A stretch of 33,318 nt of DNA from Clostridia bacterium. GTDB lineage: Bacteria; Bacillota; Clostridia; Oscillospirales; CAG-272. This document shows positions 25,071-33,229 of this stretch, in pieces (position 1 is the stretch's first letter; the number at the start of each line of letters is the position of its first letter). A model generated the notes under the pieces. That model was given only the letters and a program-made list of their open reading frames with translations, was not told the DNA's origin and made no database searches. The translations under genes and the position numbers were made by a program. The DNA lies in NCBI GenBank assembly GCA_017463405.1, contig JAFTPJ010000035.1, forward strand, positions 1 to 33,318, given 5' to 3'.

Positions 25071-26351
25071 ATGATCCGAATCATCAAATACGGCGAGGTC
25101 GAAAACAAGGATATTTTCGCCCGCATGGCACCCGAAATGAAGGTAGAGAATGTGGTAGCCGACATCATCCGCAACGTCCGCACGCGCGGCGACGCGGCAC
25201 TTTACGAATACACCGAGAGATTCGACCGCGCAAAGTTGTCCTCCCTTGCGGTCTCCAAGGAGGAAATCGAAGAGGCTGTGTCGCTGGTTGAGCCGGAGTT
25301 TCTCGAAATTCTCAAAAAGGCGGCGAAAAACATTCGCGCCTTCCACGAAAAGCAGGTGCGTAACAGCTTTATCATCAATAACGAAAACGGAATCGTCATC
25401 GGTCAGAAGGTCATTCCCGTTGACCGCGCGGGGCTTTACGTTCCCGGCGGCACGGCGGCGTACCCCTCCACTGTGCTGATGGATTCCATCCCCGCCAAAA
25501 TCGCAGGCTGTCGCGAGGTCGTGATGGTCACCCCTCCCCTTGCAAACGGCAAGGTCAATCCCGTCATCCTCGCCGCCGCGCACATCGCGGGCGTTGACCG
25601 TATCTTCAAGGTCGGCGGTGCGCAGGCGATCGCCGCACTGGCATACGGCACCGAGAGTATCCCGAAGGTCGACAAGATCGTCGGCCCCGGAAACGCCTTT
25701 GTTGCCGAGGCGAAAAAGCAGGTATACGGCACGGTTTCCATCGACATGATCGCAGGTCCGAGCGAGATTCTAATCGTCGCGGACGGAGGAAGCAATCCCC
25801 GCCACGTCGCGGCAGATCTGCTCTCCCAAGCAGAGCACGACAAGCTGGCAAGCGCAGTTCTTGTCACCGACTCCGAATCCCTCGCCACCGCGGTGCAGGC
25901 AGAGCTGGAGCTACAGATCCCGATGCTTGAGCGAGCCGAGATTGCCCGCACGTCTATCGATAACAACGGAAAAATCATCGTCGCACCGACGCTCTCTGTC
26001 GCCATCGACATCGCAAACGAGATCGCTCCCGAGCATCTGGAGCTTTGCGTCGACAATCCATTCGATTACCTCGACAGCATCCGCCACGCGGGCTCGATCT
26101 TCATGGGACGCAACTGTCCCGAGGCACTGGGGGACTATTTCGCGGGGCCCAACCACACCCTGCCCACCAGCGGCACTGCAAAATTCTCAAGCCCCCTCTC
26201 GGTCGACGATTTCGTCAAGAAAACGCAGTACACCTACTACACCGCCGACGCACTCGGACGTGTAGCACGCGACGTGGAATACTTCGCCACCAAGGAAGGA
26301 CTTACCGCACACGCAAGGAGCGCAGTCATTCGATTGGAGGATCAGAAATGA
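25071..26351 (+). CDS. hisD: histidinol dehydrogenase
   Basis: It oxidises L-histidinol to histidine in two NAD+ steps with Zn2+. The 426 residues show the family's signature blocks: DRAGLYVPGGTAAYPSTVLM, KVGGAQAIAALAYGT, the IDMIAGPSEILIVAD stretch, QAEHDKLASA, the catalytic region APEHLEL and GPNHTLPTSGTAKFSSPL near the C terminus. ATG 25071 lies 4 bases after the hisG stop, and its stop overlaps the hisC start (ATGA). Confidence 0.97.
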   Translation: MIRIIKYGEVENKDIFARMAPEMKVENVVADIIRNVRTRGDAALYEYTERFDRAKLSSLAVSKEEIEEAVSLVEPEFLEILKKAAKNIRAFHEKQVRNSFIINNENGIVIGQKVIPVDRAGLYVPGGTAAYPSTVLMDSIPAKIAGCREVVMVTPPLANGKVNPVILAAAHIAGVDRIFKVGGAQAIAALAYGTESIPKVDKIVGPGNAFVAEAKKQVYGTVSIDMIAGPSEILIVADGGSNPRHVAADLLSQAEHDKLASAVLVTDSESLATAVQAELELQIPMLERAEIARTSIDNNGKIIVAPTLSVAIDIANEIAPEHLELCVDNPFDYLDSIRHAGSIFMGRNCPEALGDYFAGPNHTLPTSGTAKFSSPLSVDDFVKKTQYTYYTADALGRVARDVEYFATKEGLTAHARSAVIRLEDQK

Positions 26352-27400
26352 GTCGCTTTTTCAGTGAAAAATACAGTATGCTTGTGCCTTACACCCCCGG
26401 TGAGCAGCCCAAGGACGTGCAATATATCAAGCTCAATACCAACGAATCCCCCTTCCCGCCCGCACCGCGCGCTATCGAATTGGCAGCGGCGGCAGCGGCA
26501 AACGTCAACCTGTATTCCGATCCCGAGTGTCGGGAGCTGGTCAAGCGCTTCTCCGATCTCTTCGGTGTCACGCACGACGAAGTGCTCTTCACCAACGGCT
26601 CGGACGAAATCCTCAATTTCGCCTTCATGGCGTTCTGTGACAAAGATCATCCCGCCGTCTTCCCGAGCATCTCCTACGGCTTCTATCCCGTCTTTGCAGA
26701 GATCAACAATATTCCTTATGAAGAAATTCCCTTAAAGGATGACTTTACGATCGACATAAACGATTATATCGGCATTCACAAAAACATCTTCATCGCGAAT
26801 CCCAACGCCCCCACCGGCATCGCGCTTCCCGTCGAACAGATCGAAAGGATCATTGCCTCCAACCCCGACAATATCGTGCTGATCGACGAGGCATACGTGG
26901 ATTTCGGAGGTGAGAGTTGTCTTTCGCTGATCAAAAAATACGACAACCTCATCGTCGCGCAAACCTTTTCCAAGTCACGCTCAATGGCGGGCGCGCGACT
27001 GGGCTTCGGTGTTGCCAACCGAGAATTGATCCGCGACATGAACACCGTCAAGTACTCCACCAACCCTTACAACGTCAACGCCATCACGCAGGCGATGGGG
27101 ATTGGGACGTTGGAGAGCGAGGACTATACCCGCAAAAACTGCCAAACAATCATTGAAAACCGCGAATATACGATCGCGGAGCTGCGCCGCATGGGCTTTA
27201 CGGTCACCGATTCCAAAACGAATTTTATCTTCGCCGCACACCCCGACGTAGATGGCGAAACGGTCTATCGTGAGCTCCGCAAGCGTGGAATTCTCGTCAG
27301 GCACTTCACCAAGCCCGCAATCGCGAATTACAACCGCATCACCGTGGGTACCCGTCAGCAGATGGAGGCACTCCTCTATGCGCTACGGGAATTGATCTGA
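26348..27400 (+). CDS. hisC: histidinol-phosphate aminotransferase
   Basis: A PLP fold-type I aminotransferase that makes histidinol phosphate from imidazole acetol phosphate. The 350-residue frame starts at ATG 26348, which overlaps the hisD TGA as ATGA; the open frame continues further upstream, but that part is antisense-like noise inside hisD. Motifs: LNTNESPFPP, NPNAPTG, DEAYVDF and the PLP lysine Lys209 in TFSKSRSMAGARLGF. The C-terminal NYNRITVGTRQQM is usual. The length is normal. Confidence 0.96.
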   Translation: MSRFFSEKYSMLVPYTPGEQPKDVQYIKLNTNESPFPPAPRAIELAAAAAANVNLYSDPECRELVKRFSDLFGVTHDEVLFTNGSDEILNFAFMAFCDKDHPAVFPSISYGFYPVFAEINNIPYEEIPLKDDFTIDINDYIGIHKNIFIANPNAPTGIALPVEQIERIIASNPDNIVLIDEAYVDFGGESCLSLIKKYDNLIVAQTFSKSRSMAGARLGFGVANRELIRDMNTVKYSTNPYNVNAITQAMGIGTLESEDYTRKNCQTIIENREYTIAELRRMGFTVTDSKTNFIFAAHPDVDGETVYRELRKRGILVRHFTKPAIANYNRITVGTRQQMEALLYALRELI

Positions 27401-27421
27401 CATCCCGAAAGGAGAACACAC

Positions 27422-28009
27422 ATGAGAACATCCGAAATCATCCGCAAAACTGCGGAAACCGATATTACGTTAAAGCTGAATCTTGACGGCAGCGGCGCGT
27501 CAACCGTCGACAGCGGCTGCGGCTTTCTCGACCACATGCTCACGCTTCTTGCCAAGCACGCAAGATTCGACCTCGCGCTGACCTGCAAGGGTGACACGTG
27601 CGTTGATGATCACCACACCGTCGAGGACGTCGGCATCGCGCTGGGACAGGCGTTCGCAAGCGCGCTCGGCGACAAGCGCGGTATCGTGCGCTACGGCGAT
27701 ACGACGCTTCCGATGGACGAAAGCCTGATCCTCTCCGCCGTCGATCTCTCAGGCAGAGCCTATCTCGGTTATGCGTTGGATATCCCCACCGAAAAGGTCG
27801 GTACGTTTGACACGGAGCTGGTTGAGGAGTTCTTCCTCGGCTTCGTCCGCAACGCCGCTTGTACGCTCCACATCCATCAGCTTGCAGGTACAAATTCACA
27901 CCACATCATCGAGGGCACGTTCAAATCGGTTGCAAGAAGCCTGCGCCAAGCGGTCGCAATCGACGCAGCGTTCGCAGATGAGATTCCCTCGACGAAGGGA
28001 GTACTTTGA
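27422..28009 (+). CDS. hisB: imidazoleglycerol-phosphate dehydratase
   Basis: A Mn2+-dependent dehydratase, monofunctional (195 residues, no phosphatase domain). The metal-binding His-rich motifs are present: FLDHML, DDHHTVEDVG and NSHHIIEG. ATG 27422 has AAAGGAG upstream. The stop TGA overlaps the hisH ATG. Since hisB lacks the phosphatase domain of enterobacterial HisB, histidinol phosphatase must come from elsewhere. Confidence 0.97.
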   Translation: MRTSEIIRKTAETDITLKLNLDGSGASTVDSGCGFLDHMLTLLAKHARFDLALTCKGDTCVDDHHTVEDVGIALGQAFASALGDKRGIVRYGDTTLPMDESLILSAVDLSGRAYLGYALDIPTEKVGTFDTELVEEFFLGFVRNAACTLHIHQLAGTNSHHIIEGTFKSVARSLRQAVAIDAAFADEIPSTKGVL

Positions 28010-28629
28010 TGATCGCAATCGTTGACTACGGCGTCGGAAATCTCTTTTCCCTCGCCTCCTCCTTCTCTGCCATCGGTGCGGACGCGGTCGCCACATCCGA
28101 CCCTGACATCATCCGCGCGGCGGAGCGCATCATCCTTCCCGGCGTCGGGGCGTTCGGGGACGCCGCACAAAAGCTACGCGATACGGGGCTTGACCGTGTC
28201 GTGATTGAGGAAGCCGATCGCGGAAAGCCGCTGATGGGCATCTGTCTCGGTATGCAGCTGCTTCTGGAAAAAAGCTACGAATACGGCGAGCACGAAGGGC
28301 TTGGGCTGATTAAAGGCGCGGTGCGTCCGATTGCGGACGTCATTCCCAAGGGGCTCAAAATTCCGCATATCGGATGGAACGCACTGCACGTTACCAGACA
28401 AACACCGCTGTTCAAATACCTGAAGGAGGGCGATTGCGTCTATTTCGTTCATTCCTTCTATGGCGCGGACTGTGACGAATCGGTCATCGCCACCGCCGAA
28501 TACGGTGTGCATCTGACCGCCGCCGTGGCGAATAAAAACGTGTACGGCTGTCAGTTCCACCCCGAAAAAAGCGGTGAAGTGGGACTGAATATCCTGCGCG
28601 CATTCTGCGAACTGGAGGCACAGGCATGA
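28009..28629 (+). CDS. hisH: imidazole glycerol phosphate synthase, glutaminase subunit
   Basis: It hydrolyses glutamine and passes ammonia to HisF. The 206-residue class I amidotransferase has Cys79 in GICLGMQLL and the C-terminal His/Glu in CQFHPEKSG. ATG 28009 overlaps the hisB TGA (TGATG). A TTG three bases upstream is not preferred. The end overlaps the hisA start (ATGA). Confidence 0.96.
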   Translation: MIAIVDYGVGNLFSLASSFSAIGADAVATSDPDIIRAAERIILPGVGAFGDAAQKLRDTGLDRVVIEEADRGKPLMGICLGMQLLLEKSYEYGEHEGLGLIKGAVRPIADVIPKGLKIPHIGWNALHVTRQTPLFKYLKEGDCVYFVHSFYGADCDESVIATAEYGVHLTAAVANKNVYGCQFHPEKSGEVGLNILRAFCELEAQA

Positions 28630-29339
28630 ATATTTTTCCCGCAATCGATCTGTACGACGGCAAGGCGGTTCGCCTTTACAAGGGCGACTACACGCAGATG
28701 ACCGTCTACAGTGACAACCCCGCCGAGATCGCAACGGATTTTGCCGCAAAGGGTGCGAAATTCATCCACATAGTCGACCTGGAGGGGGCAAAATCCGGTA
28801 CGACCCCCAATCTTGAAACCGCTCTGAAGATCAAAAGCGCCTCCGGACTCTTCTGTGAGATCGGCGGCGGCATTCGCACCATGGAGGTCGTTGACCGCTA
28901 TCTTTCCGCCGACATCGATCGCGTGATCCTCGGCACGGCAGCCGTCAACGACGAAGCGTTCGTCCTCGCGGCAGTCGCAAAATACGGTGACCGCATTGCC
29001 GTTGGTGCCGACATCAAGGACGGCTGCATCGCCGTCAAGGGCTGGACCGAGACTTCCTCGGTCACCGCAGAGGATTTCTTTGCGAGGATGCAGAGCATCG
29101 GTGTCAAAACCGTCATCTGTACCGACATCTCCAAGGACGGCGCGATGATGGGCACCAACCTCGCGCTCTATCGCGACCTCTCCCAAAAATTCTCCATGCA
29201 GATCGTCGCATCGGGCGGCGTTTCCACCATTGAGGATGTCCGTCGACTTGCCGAAATGCAGCTCTACGGCGCCATCATCGGAAAGGCGTATTACATCGGC
29301 AGCATCGACCTTGCCGAGGCGATCGAGGTGGCAAAATGA
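28626..29339 (+). CDS. hisA: 1-(5-phosphoribosyl)-5-[(5-phosphoribosylamino)methylideneamino]imidazole-4-carboxamide isomerase
   Basis: The ProFAR isomerase TIM barrel. The catalytic Asp8 in AIDLYDGKAVRL and the second acid Asp129 in VGADIKDG are intact. Phosphate-binding GG motifs (GGGIRT, ASGGVSTIEDV) are seen in both barrel halves. The 237-residue length is normal. It starts and ends with 4-base ATGA overlaps with hisH and hisF. Confidence 0.96.
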   Translation: MNIFPAIDLYDGKAVRLYKGDYTQMTVYSDNPAEIATDFAAKGAKFIHIVDLEGAKSGTTPNLETALKIKSASGLFCEIGGGIRTMEVVDRYLSADIDRVILGTAAVNDEAFVLAAVAKYGDRIAVGADIKDGCIAVKGWTETSSVTAEDFFARMQSIGVKTVICTDISKDGAMMGTNLALYRDLSQKFSMQIVASGGVSTIEDVRRLAEMQLYGAIIGKAYYIGSIDLAEAIEVAK

Positions 29340-30094
29340 TTACAAAACGCATTATTCCCTGCCTCGACGTCCGTGACGGACGCGTAGTCAAGGGCATCAA
29401 TTTTGAGGGTTTGCAGGACGTCTCCTCCCCTGTCGAGCTCGCAAAATACTACAGCGCCAATGGCGCCGACGAGCTGGTATTCTACGACATCACCGCCTCC
29501 GCCGAGGGGCGCAAGCTCTTTACTGAAATCCTCACCGAGACCGCCAAAAGCGTCTTTATTCCGCTCACCGTTGGCGGCGGAATCAACACCGTTGACGACT
29601 TTGACCGCGTGCTCAAATGCGGTGCGGACAAAGTCAGCGTCAACTCGGGCGCAATCCGCAACCCGAATCTGATCTACGAGGCGGCAAAGCGCTACGGTGA
29701 CCAGTGCGTCGTGCTCTCCGCCGACGTCAAGCGTGTGGACGGCGTCTTCCGCGTCTTTGCCAAGGGTGGACGCGAGAACACGGGCATGGAGGCGATTGAA
29801 TGGATCCGCCGCTGTGCCGATATGGGTGCGGGCGAGATCGTCGTCAACTCCATCGATACCGATGGCGTCAAGCGCGGCTTTGACCTGGAAATGCTGGACG
29901 CGGTCTGCAACACCGTTTCCGTCCCCGTCATCGCGTCGGGCGGCGCGGGCTGCATTGAGGACTTCATTACCCTCTTTCACAACCTCCCAAAGGTCGACGC
30001 GGGACTTGCCGCATCCATCTTCCACTTCGGAGAGGTGCGTATCTGCGATCTGAAAGAAAAAATGGCGCAAAGCGGAATCCCCGCGCGCCGTTGA
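29336..30094 (+). CDS. hisF: imidazole glycerol phosphate synthase, cyclase subunit
   Basis: The TIM barrel uses ammonia from HisH to form imidazole glycerol phosphate and AICAR; the AICAR joins the purine pathway encoded divergently. Asp11 ([13 protein letters not shown]) and Asp130 (LSADVKR), the two catalytic acids, are present, as are GGGINTV and [11 protein letters not shown]. The 252-residue length is normal. It overlaps hisA by 4 bases. Confidence 0.97.
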   Translation: MITKRIIPCLDVRDGRVVKGINFEGLQDVSSPVELAKYYSANGADELVFYDITASAEGRKLFTEILTETAKSVFIPLTVGGGINTVDDFDRVLKCGADKVSVNSGAIRNPNLIYEAAKRYGDQCVVLSADVKRVDGVFRVFAKGGRENTGMEAIEWIRRCADMGAGEIVVNSIDTDGVKRGFDLEMLDAVCNTVSVPVIASGGAGCIEDFITLFHNLPKVDAGLAASIFHFGEVRICDLKEKMAQSGIPARR

Positions 30095-30108
30095 GAAAGG
30101 ATAACAAC

Positions 30109-30759
30109 ATGCTAAACATTGAAGAATTGAAATTTGACAAGGACGGGCTGATCCCCGCCATCGTGACCGACGCCAAGACAAAAAAGGTCCTGACGCTGGC
30201 ATATATGAACAAGGAGAGCCTCAAGGTCACCATGGAAAAGGGACTGACCTGCTTCTGGAGCCGCTCGAGACAGGAGCTGTGGCTCAAGGGCGAGACCAGC
30301 GGCAACTATCAGCACGTCGTTTCCATCACGGCGGATTGCGACCGTGACGCTTTAGTCGTCATGGTGGAAAAGGACGGTCCCGCCTGCCATACGGGCACCG
30401 ATTCCTGCTTCAACGAAGCCGTCTATAAGAGCGACGAGCGACATGAGTTCTCGCTGGAGGGACTGATGAAGCTGATCGAGGGCAGAAAGACCGACAAAAA
30501 GGAAGGCTCCTACACGACCTACCTTTTTGAAAAGGGTCTGGACAAGATCCTCAAGAAGGTCGGTGAGGAATCCACCGAGGTCATCATCGCCGCAAAGGCA
30601 GAGGACAAAAAAGAAACCATCTACGAGATCGCGGACCTTGCGTACCACGTGATGGTCCTGATGATCGAAGCGGGCATCAGCCTCGAGGACATCCACGACG
30701 AGCTTGCCTCCCGCCACGTCGTCGACCATAAGGTCAAGCAGGAGAAGATGACGAAATAA
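30109..30759 (+). CDS. hisIE: bifunctional phosphoribosyl-AMP cyclohydrolase / phosphoribosyl-ATP pyrophosphatase
   Basis: A fused HisI-HisE protein of 216 residues. The N-terminal HisI half (~1-105) has [34 protein letters not shown] and the Cys/His metal-site segment ACHTGTDSC. The C-terminal HisE half has [22 protein letters not shown] and [16 protein letters not shown] 30109 follows AAAGGAT; the in-frame TTG 18 bases upstream (30091) is part of the hisF stop overlap. It is the last gene of the his operon. Confidence 0.96.
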   Translation: MLNIEELKFDKDGLIPAIVTDAKTKKVLTLAYMNKESLKVTMEKGLTCFWSRSRQELWLKGETSGNYQHVVSITADCDRDALVVMVEKDGPACHTGTDSCFNEAVYKSDERHEFSLEGLMKLIEGRKTDKKEGSYTTYLFEKGLDKILKKVGEESTEVIIAAKAEDKKETIYEIADLAYHVMVLMIEAGISLEDIHDELASRHVVDHKVKQEKMTK

Positions 30760-30770
30760 GCAAACAATCA

Positions 30771-30795
30771 AAACCACCGGTTCAACCGGTGGTTT
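30771..30795 (+). terminator. hairpin after hisIE (possible his operon terminator or IS end)
   Basis: AAACCACCGG and CCGGTGGTTT arms with a TTCAA loop, 12 bases after the hisIE stop. The T tail is short (GGTTTGC), so it may belong to the insertion element instead of being a strong terminator. Confidence 0.4.
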
Positions 30796-30874
30796 GCACA
30801 GCCCCTATAAGGGGCAAATACAGGCGTACCCCCTAAAAGGGGTACAGAAAGTTTGATACCGCATTACAATCACA

Positions 30875-30906
30875 GGCAGCCGCTCACATGCGGCTGTCTA
30901 TTTTTG
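30875..30906 (+). terminator. hairpin with T tail near the 3' end of tnpA
   Basis: GGCAGCCGC (30875-30883) pairs with GCGGCTGTC (30890-30898) around TCACAT, followed by TATTTTTG on the plus strand. It could stop readthrough from the his operon into antisense of tnpA. Confidence 0.5.
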
Positions 30907-30907
30907 C

Positions 30908-31384
30908 CTACTGATTCTTGCTACCCGTAAACGGGGCGGTGAACTCTCGGATACTGATATGATCTGATGCGTAGTCTTCTTCCAACTGCGTTCTTATGTA
31001 ATCTGCAATCGCTTTTTTGTTCTTCCCGACCGTATCTACGTAATATCCTCGACACCAAAAATTTCTTGATCCATATTTATATTTCAAATTTGCGTGTCTG
31101 TCGAAGATCATTAAACTGCTTTTCCCCTTGAGATATCCCATAAATTGTGCTATACTTATATATAGCGGGATACTTACTAGCATATGGATGTACTCCGGGC
31201 ATGCCTCTGCCTCTATGATCTCCACTCCTTTTTGCTCGCATAGCTTTCTTAAGATTTCTCCGATATCTTTTTTGAGCTTCCCATATATCTCTTTCCTTCG
31301 ATACTTGGGTGCAAAAACTATGTGATACTGACACCTGTATTTGCTGTGAGCCGTGCTTTTGATCTCGTTCTTCTCTATTTTCAT
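30908..31384 (-). CDS. tnpA: IS200/IS605-family TnpA transposase with altered HUH motif
   Basis: TnpA is a Y1 HUH single-strand transposase. The 158 residues are full length: KYRCQYHIVFAPKYRRKEIY at the start, FMGYLKGKSSLMIFDRHANL, FWCRGYYVDTVG, and the catalytic Tyr129 with Gln133 in DYIRTQ. The metal-binding HUH motif, usually HIH or HVH after P-D, reads Y65-I66-H67 (ACPEYIHMLVSIP). One CAC to TAC change would explain the loss of the first His, which should impair metal binding. The gene is AT-rich compared with its neighbours. The call is secure; activity is doubtful. Confidence 0.93.
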   Translation of the reverse strand: MKIEKNEIKSTAHSKYRCQYHIVFAPKYRRKEIYGKLKKDIGEILRKLCEQKGVEIIEAEACPEYIHMLVSIPLYISIAQFMGYLKGKSSLMIFDRHANLKYKYGSRNFWCRGYYVDTVGKNKKAIADYIRTQLEEDYASDHISIREFTAPFTGSKNQ

Positions 31385-31524
31385 TGTTAAACCTCCTTGT
31401 ATTTTTGTAACACGGCATCAAACCACTTACATTATACTTGGAGGTTTAACTCTTTTCAACCTTTTTTGTTTTGGGCTTACTTGTAGCTCGCCCGTCTTTT
31501 CGTCGCTCCGCTCGTTTTCCGCTC

Positions 31525-31546
31525 CCCCCAGTAGAACTGGGGGTTT
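31525..31546. terminator. hairpin at the left end of the IS element
   Basis: CCCCCAGT and ACTGGGGG arms around AGA, followed by TTTATTG. Probably a subterminal IS200 structure. It could also block impinging transcription. Confidence 0.5.
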
Positions 31547-31566
31547 ATTGGGGATATCCCAACAAA

Positions 31567-31601
31567 AAAAACGGTTTCGTGTACAAACGGAACCGTTTTT
31601 T
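31567..31601. terminator. bidirectional terminator of the minus-strand gene at 31608
   Basis: Arms AAAAACGGTTTCGT (31567-31580) and 31587-31600 pair over 14 bp (one G-U) around GTACAA. T runs lie on both sides: eight T on the minus strand, six on the plus. It begins just after the 31608 stop. Confidence 0.88.
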
Positions 31602-31607
31602 GTATCA

Positions 31608-32303
31608 TTAAATCTGCAATGCCTTCCAATAACAGCTTCCGTCCTCACGCTTGACGAAGATCGCCGTATATTCCTCGGAGGTCTCCTCCCCATCGGACAG
31701 CGCAAAACGCATCCGATAGGTATTTTCGGTCTCCTCGACCGATGCAATCACTACATCTACGCCGCACGCACGCGCCTGCACCACGCTGGTATAAGCATCT
31801 GCACGATTGAGATATGCAAATGCATCACCGTTTTGATGATCGACCGACGTACCGCCGAAATAACGGTACACCGTGTTTTCAAAATCCGATGTCGGGATCA
31901 CGGTGGAAAGAACCGTATGCGGATACGCTCCCTGCGCCTCGGCAATCAGCCTGCCGTTACCGGTATAGTGCGCGTAATTGCTGCGCAGCATATCGTTCAG
32001 GATCGCGTCGCGGTAAAGCTTCACCGCCTGCGAGGTTGTGCGAAAGCTCTCCAGGTGCACACTGTCGGTCACCAGCATCTCCACCATGTCGCAAAGTTCA
32101 TCAGCGACCTCGCTGTCCGCCTGCAGGACGCGCTCGGTCGTCTCCGCAGCGTAATCATCAACGTCCCAGCCAAACAGTCCCTTGACCCAGAATACGTTCG
32201 TGCCGGCAACGCACGAAACCAAAAAAACGGTTGCCAAAAGGATCAGCAGAATCAAAGTTCCCGTGCGCCATCTTCTGCGCCGCCCGTAACAGTTACGTCT
32301 CAT
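31608..32303 (-). CDS. uncharacterised membrane-anchored or lipoprotein-like protein
   Basis: I do not recognise the family. The 231-residue product has an Arg-rich N terminus (MRRNCYGRRRRWR), then one hydrophobic segment (~14-31) ending LVSC, which could be a lipobox (Cys31) or simply a signal anchor. The remaining ~200 residues would be outside the membrane and are acidic, with no recognised motif. The last ~40 residues (YRMRFALSDGEETSEEYTAIFVKREDGSCYWKALQI) look like the beta strands of an NTF2-like or similar fold, but this is weak. ATG 32303 has AAAGGAGG and a promoter at 32337-32365. Confidence 0.75.
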   Translation of the reverse strand: MRRNCYGRRRRWRTGTLILLILLATVFLVSCVAGTNVFWVKGLFGWDVDDYAAETTERVLQADSEVADELCDMVEMLVTDSVHLESFRTTSQAVKLYRDAILNDMLRSNYAHYTGNGRLIAEAQGAYPHTVLSTVIPTSDFENTVYRYFGGTSVDHQNGDAFAYLNRADAYTSVVQARACGVDVVIASVEETENTYRMRFALSDGEETSEEYTAIFVKREDGSCYWKALQI

Positions 32304-32336
32304 CTACAGAGCCTCCTTTCGACAATCATCCCTTTT

Positions 32337-32365
32337 ATTCTATCAAAAAAGCAATATTTTGTCAA
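32337..32365 (-). promoter_or_regulatory. SigmaA-type promoter for the gene at 31608
   Basis: On the minus strand TTGACA (32365-32360), 17-base spacer, TAGAAT (32342-32337), ~35 bases upstream of the start. Confidence 0.75.
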
Positions 32366-32431
32366 TAGATTTTCGACATTTTTTTACTATATTTTGTATT
32401 TTTATATGCAAATATACCACAGTATCTTTGA

Positions 32432-32484
32432 TTTTGTCGTGGTTTTTTCGTGTTTTGTCGTATATGACAAAATACTGCGACAAA
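32432..32484. repeat. nested inverted repeat TTTGTCG/CGACAAA
   Basis: Inner arms TTTTGTC (32453-32459) and GACAAAA (32466-32472) flank GTATAT. Outer arms TTTGTCG (32433-32439) and CGACAAA (32478-32484) surround them. The block lies in a 189-base gap, between the ferritin-like gene and the promoter at 32337. It has no T tail on the minus strand, so an operator is more likely than a terminator. Confidence 0.5.
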
Positions 32485-32492
32485 TTAGAGAA

Positions 32493-33002
32493 TCAATCGC
32501 AAGAATCTTCCCGCATAAAATCCGTCAGATAAGCTAGCATCCGTCGCTCGCCCGAGAGCAGTTTGGAGATCACCGAGCGCACCACGCGGTCACCTGTACG
32601 GCTCATCAGCGTTTCATATCGGTCAATATTCCGCCGCTTCTCCGCCGCGCACGAATCCAATACCGCCTCACACACACGGTCATTCCCACACGAAGAACTG
32701 CCACGCGGTGCACGCCCGGAAAAGCGCGGAAGCCCCTCTCCGCCGAGCGCCACAATCAGCTCTCCCAGCAAACGGAACTGCTCCAGCTCCTCCCCTGCCA
32801 TGCGATCAAACAGATCGGACAGCACACGGTCCTGCTCCACCGTTACAAGACTGCGATAAATCTGCGCGGCAATCGACGCAAAGGTATCGGTATAACAGCT
32901 TGCCAGAGCAACTGCCAATTGACGGTCGCGTGCCACACACCCGATCAGTGGCGGGCGGAAGCGCGGCGGACGGTTCTGATTCGGCTCGTGGTAGGAATTC
33001 AT
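32493..33002 (-). CDS. ferritin-like helical protein with degenerate metal site
   Basis: 169 residues, mostly helical. Two helices (YTDTFASIAAQIYRSLVTVEQD and SDLFDRMAGEELEQFRLLGELIVALGG) resemble the first pair of a ferritin-like/rubrerythrin bundle, and a second pair follows (CEAVLDSCAAEKRRNIDRYETLM and VVRSVISKLLSGERRMLAYL). Related proteins usually have ExxH pairs here; this one has EELEQ, and the last helix has RRM where His is expected, so a diiron or manganese site is probably incomplete. The Pro/Arg/Asn-rich N terminus NSYHEPNQNRPPRFRPP is extended. ATG 33002 has AAAGGAGG. No convincing SigmaA promoter was found upstream. A spore-related or structural role is possible but not shown. 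Confidence 0.6.
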   Translation of the reverse strand: MNSYHEPNQNRPPRFRPPLIGCVARDRQLAVALASCYTDTFASIAAQIYRSLVTVEQDRVLSDLFDRMAGEELEQFRLLGELIVALGGEGLPRFSGRAPRGSSSCGNDRVCEAVLDSCAAEKRRNIDRYETLMSRTGDRVVRSVISKLLSGERRMLAYLTDFMREDSCD

Positions 33003-33099
33003 ATTCTGCCTCCTTTTTCACAGATCTCGTTCTTCATTGCCAGCCTATGTCATCCAAAAGCGATGTGTGATCAAAAAATGCGATATTTACAAATATTCT

Positions 33100-33128
33100 T
33101 TGACAAGGCAGACACGATCGATTATAAT
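33100..33128 (+). promoter_or_regulatory. SigmaA-type promoter for the gene at the window end
   Basis: TTGACA (33100-33105), 17-base spacer, TATAAT (33123-33128): exact consensus, followed by a ~95-base leader before the start codon. Confidence 0.85.
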
Positions 33129-33229
33129 AAATGTACCTGTGAAAAAACACGCACAAAAATTTTCTGCAGCTTGTAATTGCAGTAAGTTTTTTGGCGTGAC
33201 CCCTCGAAAAAAGCGAAAGGAGAACTCCA

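Larger units (their letters stand above)
30771..31545 (-). mobile_element. IS200-type insertion element (tnpA only)
   Basis: tnpA on the minus strand is flanked by structured non-coding ends, as in IS200/IS605 elements, which move as single strands and carry subterminal hairpins. Hairpin arms lie at 30771-30795, 30801-30815, 30826-30845 and 30875-30898 on the right and 31525-31543 on the left. There is no tnpB. It lies between hisIE and the next gene without breaking either. Exact ends and target site cannot be fixed without another copy. Confidence 0.7.

Noticed and set aside
26045..26347. Extended hisC start inside hisD
   Set aside because: The extra ~100 codons overlap hisD and have no homology to aminotransferases; ATG 26348 overlapping the hisD stop is the natural start.
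30771..30898. Possible CRISPR array from successive palindromes
   Set aside because: The palindromes differ from one another, there are no equal spacers, and no cas genes are present. An IS200 end explains them better.
32453..32472. Terminator for the ferritin-like gene
   Set aside because: The stem is good, but on the minus strand the following bases are CACGAAAAAACC, with no T run.
33160..33192. Intrinsic terminator in the leader of the last gene
   Set aside because: Only about five base pairs (CTGCA/TGCAG) precede the T-rich stretch; too weak to list as a feature.
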